From CAZTEB01 sp964612735 (GTDB taxonomy: Bacteria > Patescibacteriota > Microgenomatia > UBA1400 > PJMF01), in the NCBI GenBank assembly GCA_964612735.1, contig CAZTEB010000033.1, positions 1 through 10,345 on the forward strand: DNA of 10,345 nt, written 5' to 3'. The translations under genes and the position numbers were made by a program. This document shows, in pieces, positions 4,698 through 10,345 of this stretch. Under the pieces are notes generated by a model that was given only the letters and a program-made list of their open reading frames with translations, made no database searches and was not told the origin of the DNA. Positions within the stretch are counted from its first letter, which is position 1, and each line of letters begins with the position of its first letter.

Positions 4698-7679
4698 ATG
4701 CCCAAAAAAACATCCTTAAGTCACATCATTGTCACGGGCGCTCGAGAGCACAATCTTAAAAACGTTGACGTCTCAATCCCCAAAAATCAGCTGGTAGTAA
4801 TGACTGGGTTATCTGGTAGTGGCAAGAGCTCTTTAGCATTCGATACGCTGTATGCTGAGGGTCAACGACGTTATGTCGAGTCCCTAAGCTCCTACGCCCG
4901 TCAATTTTTAGGCATGATGAGTAAACCTGACGTTGATCAAATCGAAGGACTATCGCCTGCTATCTCAATCGATCAAAAAACAACTTCACACAATCCTAGA
5001 TCTACAGTTGGAACTATTACTGAAGTGTATGATTACCTTCGCTTGCTCTACGCTCGAGTTGGTCATCCTCATTGTCCACAATGTGGTAGAGAAGTAGCGC
5101 CTCAAAGCATTGATCAAATTGTCACTCAAGTCGTAGATGAAATAGAGCTGAGAGCTGCTAACCAACCAGTGAGACTCTTAATTCTTTCTCCGGTTGTTCG
5201 CGATCGCAAAGGTGAGTTTTCTGTACTATTTGAGTCACTTATAAAGAAAGGCTATACTCGAGCCAGAATCGATGGTGGTTTTTATGACCTGACTGACAAC
5301 ATTAGTCTTATCAAGACCAACAAACACACAGTTGAGGTCATCCTAGATAGGATAGCTACCAGTCGTAAACAACTCAAGGATGCTCAGGAATCTAAAACGC
5401 TCCGCAGTCGCTTGACTCAATCATTAGAGGAAGCTCTCAAGTTGGCTGACGGATTTGCCGTCGTCAGCTTCATACAAGACGCTGGATTACAGTTTCCAGA
5501 TGCACCAACTGACGTAGAAAATAGATTATTCAGTGAACGGCTAGCGTGTAGTCACTGCGGCATCTCACTCAATGAGTTAGAGCCCAGGTTATTCTCATTT
5601 AACTCACCCCATGGCGCTTGTGAAGCATGCAATGGCCTAGGATCACTCCTCAAGATTGATACCGAGAAGGTCGTAGCTCCGGCTCTGAGCTTAAGCGAAG
5701 GTGCCATCATTCCTTTTGCTCGCATGATGGGCAATGACACTTGGTGGGCAAGGCTAGTGAGAACAGTTGTCGAAGAGCATGGTCACGATTTCAGAAAAAC
5801 ACCGTTTGAAGAAATGAGCAGTGAAGTGCAGCAAGAACTGCTCCACGGCTCTAAGAACGTGTACACGGTCGTAGGTGAGAATAGGTTTGGCAAAACAACA
5901 AGTATTGAAGAGACGTTTGAGGGCTTTATCACCAATCTTGAACGACGCTATGAAGAAACTGACTCTGATTACATTCGTCGAGAAATCGGTCAATACATGC
6001 AGCGCGAAGTCTGTCAAAGCTGCAACGGCGCTCGTCTCAGAGAGGAAGCACTCTCTGTTCACGTAGATAGTCAGAATATTGCACAAGTTACTAGCTTGCC
6101 CATCTCAGACACGCTCGCCTGGGTAACACACTTGGATGCTGATGCTGTTTTCAGTGCGAAGGAGGCCGCGATTGGTGAATCAATTCTCAAAGAAATCATT
6201 AGTCGGCTAACGTTCTTAAACTCTGTGGGATTAAATTACCTGACGCTCGATCGTGAAGCAGCGACTCTAGCCGGTGGAGAAGCCCAGCGCATTCGCTTAG
6301 CATCCCAAATAGGCACCGGACTGACTGGCGTACTGTACATCTTGGATGAACCCACCATCGGTCTTCATCAGCGAGATAACCACCAGCTCATCCAAACACT
6401 CCAAGGACTCAGAGACAAAGGCAACAGTGTCATAGTTGTAGAGCATGACAGAGACATTATGCTCGCTGCAGACCACATCGTAGACGTAGGACCAGGAGCC
6501 GGCAACCACGGTGGAGTAATTGTTTCACAGGGCACTCCTGAGGAGATCAAGTCTGACAAGCAATCTACCACTGGCGCCTATCTTGCTAGAAGAAAAGATG
6601 TCACTAGAAAATCTGACAGTAATAAACAACGCACCGTGGTAAGTGAAGATGCTGAACTACGCAACCTACGCGGCTCACACATCACCATCTCGGGTGCATC
6701 ACACCACAACCTCAAACAGCTAGATGTCTCATTCCCACTGAGTGTGTTCACTTGCATCACTGGTATCTCCGGAAGTGGCAAGTCCACACTCTTGCATGAC
6801 ACGCTGTATAACAACGTCGCAAAGCACCTTGGTAAGCGCATTGAAGATAAACCGGGACCGATTGAGCAACTAATGGTGCCTGATGGAGTCAAAAAAATTA
6901 TCCTGATTGATCAAAGCCCTATCGGCAAAACACCACGTTCAAATCCAGCTACCTACACTAAAATTTTTGATTACATCAGAAAACTGTTTGAGAATACTCA
7001 AGAAGCCAGAATTCGTGGATACAAAGCTGGTCGCTTCAGCTTTAACGTCAAAGGCGGTCGCTGCGAAACTTGCCAAGGCGATGGTCAAATCAAGATTGAA
7101 ATGCAGTTCTTGCCTGACGTGTACGTGACATGTGACGTATGTGAAGGTAGTCGCTACAACCAAGAAACACTTGAGGTGCTCTACAAAGGTAAGACCATCT
7201 CCGACGTTCTCAAGCTCAGCGTAGATGACGCCTACGACTTCTTCAGCACCCACGGCACACTTCGTGGCAAGCTCAAAACACTCAAGGATGTTGGTCTAGG
7301 ATACATCGAGCTCGGTCAACCAGCTCCAACCCTCAGCGGTGGAGAAGCTCAGCGGGTCAAGCTGGCTAAAGAACTCTCGGGCAGGAACCATGAACACGTC
7401 GTGTATCTTCTTGATGAGCCAACCACTGGTCTTCATTTCGCTGATGTTCAAAAGTTACTCGATGTACTACATCAACTAGTTGCCAATAACAACACTGTGG
7501 TTGTAATTGAACATAACTTAGACATCATTAAGAATGCGGACTGGATTATCGACTTAGGGCCGGAGGGTGGAGCGGGTGGTGGTGAGATTGTAACTACGGG
7601 CACGCCGCAGGACGTTGCGGCTGACTCAAACTCCTTTACAGGAAAGTATCTCAAAGAGGAGCTTTCACTAAGCAAGTAG
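4698..7679 (+). CDS. uvrA: UvrABC excinuclease subunit A (damage-sensing ABC ATPase)
   Basis: UvrA is the dimeric ABC-type ATPase that recognises helix-distorting lesions and loads UvrB. At 993 residues it is complete and slightly longer than the usual 940-960. Seen in order: Walker A of the first ATPase, GLSGSGKS (37-44); a zinc module with Cys284, Cys287, Cys308 and Cys311 around ELEPRLFSFNSPHGAC; a further Cys pair in CQSCNGARL; the first signature, LAGGEAQR (from 524; usually LSGGE), with Walker B D550-E551 in YILDEPTIGLHQ; the second Walker A, GISGSGKS (689-696); the C-terminal zinc finger C789-x2-C792-x19-C812-x2-C815, important for damage recognition; the second signature, LSGGEAQR (from 879); and Walker B D906-E907 in YLLDEPTTGLHF. 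All catalytic elements are intact. It lies 63 bp behind uvrB and 39 bp before the transglutaminase-like gene. No Shine-Dalgarno precedes the ATG, but the N-terminus fits the family. Confidence 0.97.
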   Translation: MPKKTSLSHIIVTGAREHNLKNVDVSIPKNQLVVMTGLSGSGKSSLAFDTLYAEGQRRYVESLSSYARQFLGMMSKPDVDQIEGLSPAISIDQKTTSHNPRSTVGTITEVYDYLRLLYARVGHPHCPQCGREVAPQSIDQIVTQVVDEIELRAANQPVRLLILSPVVRDRKGEFSVLFESLIKKGYTRARIDGGFYDLTDNISLIKTNKHTVEVILDRIATSRKQLKDAQESKTLRSRLTQSLEEALKLADGFAVVSFIQDAGLQFPDAPTDVENRLFSERLACSHCGISLNELEPRLFSFNSPHGACEACNGLGSLLKIDTEKVVAPALSLSEGAIIPFARMMGNDTWWARLVRTVVEEHGHDFRKTPFEEMSSEVQQELLHGSKNVYTVVGENRFGKTTSIEETFEGFITNLERRYEETDSDYIRREIGQYMQREVCQSCNGARLREEALSVHVDSQNIAQVTSLPISDTLAWVTHLDADAVFSAKEAAIGESILKEIISRLTFLNSVGLNYLTLDREAATLAGGEAQRIRLASQIGTGLTGVLYILDEPTIGLHQRDNHQLIQTLQGLRDKGNSVIVVEHDRDIMLAADHIVDVGPGAGNHGGVIVSQGTPEEIKSDKQSTTGAYLARRKDVTRKSDSNKQRTVVSEDAELRNLRGSHITISGASHHNLKQLDVSFPLSVFTCITGISGSGKSTLLHDTLYNNVAKHLGKRIEDKPGPIEQLMVPDGVKKIILIDQSPIGKTPRSNPATYTKIFDYIRKLFENTQEARIRGYKAGRFSFNVKGGRCETCQGDGQIKIEMQFLPDVYVTCDVCEGSRYNQETLEVLYKGKTISDVLKLSVDDAYDFFSTHGTLRGKLKTLKDVGLGYIELGQPAPTLSGGEAQRVKLAKELSGRNHEHVVYLLDEPTTGLHFADVQKLLDVLHQLVANNNTVVVIEHNLDIIKNADWIIDLGPEGGAGGGEIVTTGTPQDVAADSNSFTGKYLKEELSLSK

Positions 7680-7706
7680 AACGTCGAATCTCTGGTACCA
7701 ATACGC

Positions 7707-7712
7707 TACAAT
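7707..7712 (+). promoter_or_regulatory. Candidate -10 box of the transglutaminase-like gene
   Basis: TACAAT (5 of 6 to TATAAT) ends 6 bp before the ATG at 7719, so transcription would start about at the ATG and give a leaderless mRNA. A weak TCGAAT lies 17 bp upstream (7684-7689). No Shine-Dalgarno is visible. Confidence 0.4.
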
Positions 7713-7718
7713 GATTTT

Positions 7719-9599
7719 ATGCGTAAGCTACTACCCCTACTAAGCATCTTCTGCGCAGTAGCTCTAGCCTGGCCGAATAACATCTTTGCTGACGAAAACT
7801 TTGACACCAGCTTAGTCGTGACCTACCAAGTTAGCGAGACCGGCACAACTAGAGTCACTCATGAATTTGACATCACTAACAAACAACCCCTCTTCGCCGT
7901 CTCACAGTACGGTCTAAAAGTCAGCTCAACCCAGATAGATAATGTAGAAGTTACCTCCAATGGAAAAACTCTTGATCCTGAAGTAACCACTACTAACAAC
8001 ATCACCACTATCGGTGTCACCTTTCCAGATGTAATAGCAGGCCAAGGTAAAACTCGAGGCTTAACCATCAGCTACGACAGCCAAGATGCAGCTGTAGTGA
8101 CCGGACAAGTGCTTGAGGTATCTATACCCAAGCTCCAAAACTCTGAAACGTACGCCAGCTATCAAGTAAAGATCCTAACGCCCATTCGATTCGGCTCACC
8201 AAGCAGGGTCGTGCCAAATTCATATGCAACAGACATTAGTCCAGAAGGAGTAGTGACGACACTAACTGATCTCCATAACCAGAGCATCACTGCTATCTAC
8301 GGCGATACACAGTTATTTGACCTGACCTTGAGATATCACCTAACTAATCCACACAATAACACTCGCATCACCCAAGTGGCACTCCCTCCGGACACTACTT
8401 TTCAGAAAATGTATTACCACGCCATTGATCCAGAGCCAGAAGCCATGGAGCGCGACCAAGATGGCAACTGGATCGCCACATATCGACTACCCAGTAATAC
8501 CACTAGCGAGGTTATTGTTACGGCTCAAGCTCAGCTAAGTCTTGAGCCATATCCAGACATACCCAACCCAACTGCGCTCAATCACACCCAGGCTGATGAG
8601 TTCTGGGAGTACGAAGACCCCAGTGTCTTAACACCCGCAGCTCAACTCTTCACACCCGAACAAATAAACCAGTACGTTGTAGACAATCTCAGCTACAACT
8701 ATCAAAGGCTAGAGACAGACATTTCAAGGCTGGGGGCAGTCCGAGCCTTAGAAGCTCCCACTCAGGCATTGTGCCAAGAGTTTACTGATGCCTTTGTGGC
8801 TCTATCCCGAGCTAGTGACATTCCAGCGCGGAGAGTAACGGGCTATGCTCACACTGAAAATAGCTTATTGCGACCGCTTAGTTTTGTCCAAGATGTGCTT
8901 CATGCATGGCCAGAGTACTACGACCCCAATAAAGGTTATTGGGTGCCCATTGACCCTACTTGGCAACACACCTCTGGTGGAATAAATTACTTCACTACCT
9001 TTGATCTCAATCATGTTGTCTTCGCCATCAATGGTGCTTCGAGCCGTATTCCTTTCCCAGCAGGTAGCTACAAAGAGCCAGGGGTTCAAACAAAAGATGT
9101 AGAGGTCAGTTTTGGCTTTCAGCAGTACACCACCCAACCAAACCTTGAAATTGCACACCAGTCTCAAACTGTGCTTGGCATACAACTTCCATTTGCGACC
9201 CAAGTAACTGTTCACAATCCCACTGGATCAGCTCAGTACCATAGGGTTATTTCAATAGAAAGCACGGACCCGACCATTTCTTCGACAGTAACTGAGCATA
9301 CCTTTGACTACATCCTGCCTTTTCAAACGGCTCACACCGAAACGGTGTATGCTGTTAACGACTCTTGGTTTCAACTCAAACAAACCGAGTTACAATTGCA
9401 GTATGACGACGAAACAACAACCATCCCAATCGTCAGCATCCCAAGACTCTTCATCAGTCTCATCAGACCAGAAACAATCGCTGCCGTGGGAATCACAAGT
9501 GCCGCAGTCACCTTTGCAACCGGGAGTATATTGGTTTTTAAACCCCAATGGCAAAGTCTTATACGTTGGCAAAGCAAAAAGCCTCAGAAAAAGACTTAG
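7719..9599 (+). CDS. Secreted, membrane-anchored transglutaminase-like protein
   Basis: A 626-residue extracytoplasmic protein. Residues 1-24 form a signal peptide: MRKLL, a hydrophobic core, then a likely cut after NNIFA before DENF. Residues about 25-290 are beta-rich, Thr/Asn-rich and resemble tandem beta-sandwich domains. A transglutaminase-like (papain-fold) core spans about 310-440 with the Cys-His-Asp triad visible: Cys352 in QALCQEFTDAF, His395 in VLHAWPEYY, and Asp412 in PIDPTWQ, with SDIPARRVTGY between, typical of the bacterial family. Another beta domain follows (about 460-570), then one membrane helix (about 588-606) and a short basic tail ending KKPQKKT, giving an N-out/C-in topology. 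The triad suggests an active thiol enzyme (protein crosslinking, deamidation, or peptide cleavage); the substrate cannot be told. The gene sits between uvrA and uvrC, and its last 101 bp also encode the start of UvrC in another frame. Why a surface enzyme lies inside an excision-repair cluster is unclear. Confidence 0.88.
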   Translation: MRKLLPLLSIFCAVALAWPNNIFADENFDTSLVVTYQVSETGTTRVTHEFDITNKQPLFAVSQYGLKVSSTQIDNVEVTSNGKTLDPEVTTTNNITTIGVTFPDVIAGQGKTRGLTISYDSQDAAVVTGQVLEVSIPKLQNSETYASYQVKILTPIRFGSPSRVVPNSYATDISPEGVVTTLTDLHNQSITAIYGDTQLFDLTLRYHLTNPHNNTRITQVALPPDTTFQKMYYHAIDPEPEAMERDQDGNWIATYRLPSNTTSEVIVTAQAQLSLEPYPDIPNPTALNHTQADEFWEYEDPSVLTPAAQLFTPEQINQYVVDNLSYNYQRLETDISRLGAVRALEAPTQALCQEFTDAFVALSRASDIPARRVTGYAHTENSLLRPLSFVQDVLHAWPEYYDPNKGYWVPIDPTWQHTSGGINYFTTFDLNHVVFAINGASSRIPFPAGSYKEPGVQTKDVEVSFGFQQYTTQPNLEIAHQSQTVLGIQLPFATQVTVHNPTGSAQYHRVISIESTDPTISSTVTEHTFDYILPFQTAHTETVYAVNDSWFQLKQTELQLQYDDETTTIPIVSIPRLFISLIRPETIAAVGITSAAVTFATGSILVFKPQWQSLIRWQSKKPQKKT

Positions 9600-10345
9600 T
9601 TCCTACACTCGCCTCAACCAGCTGGCACCTCGGACTTTCAGCATGGTTCACCGAGCAGTTCGTTTAAAGTATCAAGTTTTGACGAGTGAGTTGGAGGCGC
9701 TACTTGTAGAAGCTGAGCTCATCAGACTACACCAACCAGAGTACAACGTTTTACTCAAAGATGATAAGACCCCACTCTACATTCATATAACTGATGATGC
9801 ATTTCCAAAAGTTACTACGCTTAGAAAAAAGGAACTACTCACGCAGCAGCACAAAGGAACAACACTGGGTCCATTCCCCAGTGGATACAAAGCAAAAGAA
9901 GTGCTAAAGCTCATCAGACCCATTTTCCCTTGGTGTAATCAGCGTGGCTCCAACGAAGCTAGCAGCAAACCATGCTTTTACCACCACATTGACTTGTGTC
10001 CAGGAGCTTGCATAGGCCTAACCAACTCTGACGAATATGGTGAAAACATCAATCAACTAACAGCATTTCTAAAAGGAAAAAAGAGCTCAGTTGTTCGCGA
10101 CTTAACACAAAAAATGAAAGCCGCCGCACAAAAAGAGGCCTTTGAAGCAGCAGCCAAGTATAAGCACATGATAGAGCTAATAGAGTCGGTTACTAAGCCA
10201 AGTGTCATCCTTAAACCTCAGCTGTCACTTCCACAACTAAAAGACTCAAAAATAGAGGAAAGCGTGCTGCAACTTCAAAAGATTTTAAGCACCTATCTAC
10301 ACATACCCACAAGCTTTCCATTGCGCCGGATAGAAGGTTACGATG
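9499..10345 (+). CDS. uvrC: UvrABC excinuclease subunit C, N-terminal part (runs off window)
   Basis: UvrC makes the 3' incision with its GIY-YIG domain and the 5' incision with a C-terminal RNase H-like domain. The frame is open to the window end (282 codons). Seen: a GIY-YIG core with PGVYWF and LYVGKAKSLRKRL (Tyr11, Tyr22, Arg32) and the Glu-containing ELEALLVE (64-71); QPEYNVLLKDDK; four cysteines, Cys146, Cys159, Cys167 and Cys171, at spacing 13/8/4, close to the E. coli Fe-S ligand spacing of 12/8/4; and a UVR motif at about 199-229 that pairs with UvrB. The last complete codon is Asp282 in RRIEGYD, equivalent to the first RNase H-domain catalytic Asp (E. coli D399). Only about 53 residues separate the UVR motif from this Asp, versus about 160 in E. 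coli, so a middle region is missing. The GTG at 9499 is chosen (weak GGGA at 9488-9491); TTG 9514 is the alternative. The gene starts 101 bp inside the upstream gene, implying coupled translation. Confidence 0.95.
   Translation, partial: MPQSPLQPGVYWFLNPNGKVLYVGKAKSLRKRLSSYTRLNQLAPRTFSMVHRAVRLKYQVLTSELEALLVEAELIRLHQPEYNVLLKDDKTPLYIHITDDAFPKVTTLRKKELLTQQHKGTTLGPFPSGYKAKEVLKLIRPIFPWCNQRGSNEASSKPCFYHHIDLCPGACIGLTNSDEYGENINQLTAFLKGKKSSVVRDLTQKMKAAAQKEAFEAAAKYKHMIELIESVTKPSVILKPQLSLPQLKDSKIEESVLQLQKILSTYLHIPTSFPLRRIEGYD

Noticed and set aside
5552..6892. Minus-strand open frames inside uvrA and similar ones opposite uvrB and the transglutaminase-like gene
   Set aside because: They lie wholly opposite well-supported genes, show no recognisable domain, and have no start signals; they are codon-usage shadows.
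7711..7743. Ten-codon reading frame starting ATG at 7711, overlapping the start of the transglutaminase-like gene
   Set aside because: It begins inside the putative -10 box, has no ribosome binding site, and is short enough to be chance.

Overview
The window reads as a compact, DNA-repair-centred stretch of a bacterial chromosome with seven genes and almost no spare DNA. Base composition looks intermediate (mid-40s % G+C by eye, not counted). TGA is used as a real stop (end of the first gene), so this is not a TGA-recoding lineage. Very short intergenic gaps, a CofE-family protein with no other F420 gene in view, a large secreted transglutaminase-fold membrane protein and a LexA-led UvrABC set together suggest a Patescibacteria/CPR-type genome, perhaps Microgenomates-like. 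That placement is an inference from protein style, not from a marker gene.

Layout: (1) 1-153 is the C-terminal end of a 2,3-bisphosphoglycerate-independent phosphoglycerate mutase. (2) 158-877 is a YqaA/DedA-type (VTT domain) membrane protein, 4 bp behind it. (3) 985-1605 is lexA, preceded by a short region carrying an inverted repeat GATAGTAC/GTACTATC, a third related half-site and the only strong Shine-Dalgarno in the window. (4) 1586-2341 on the minus strand is a CofE-family (F420-0:gamma-glutamyl ligase-like) gene, convergent with and overlapping the end of lexA. (5) 2382-4634 uvrB is divergent from the cofE-like gene; the 40-bp gap holds a palindrome related to the lexA repeats and both putative -10 boxes. 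(6) 4698-7679 is uvrA. (7) 7719-9599 is a secreted, C-terminally anchored transglutaminase-like protein. (8) 9499 to the window end is uvrC, which starts inside the preceding gene in another frame and is cut off by the window edge at its first predicted RNase H-type catalytic Asp.

How it works together: UvrA and UvrB find damage, UvrB loads, UvrC makes both incisions, and LexA is the SOS repressor expected to control such genes. Having LexA, UvrB, UvrA and UvrC in about 9.4 kb suggests a co-regulated SOS/excision-repair island. Two genes in it, the CofE-family ligase and the transglutaminase-like membrane protein, have no established link to excision repair.

The most notable signals are: a 101-bp out-of-phase overlap in which one stretch encodes both a transmembrane anchor and the UvrC GIY-YIG core; a UvrC lacking roughly 100 residues between its UVR motif and nuclease domain; a UvrB with about 60 extra residues in motor domain 2; -10-like boxes only 6-8 bp before several ATGs (possible leaderless mRNAs); and a shared candidate LexA operator. 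No RNA genes, CRISPR arrays, insertion sequences or convincing intrinsic terminators were seen, and no gene-free stretch exceeds about 110 bp.
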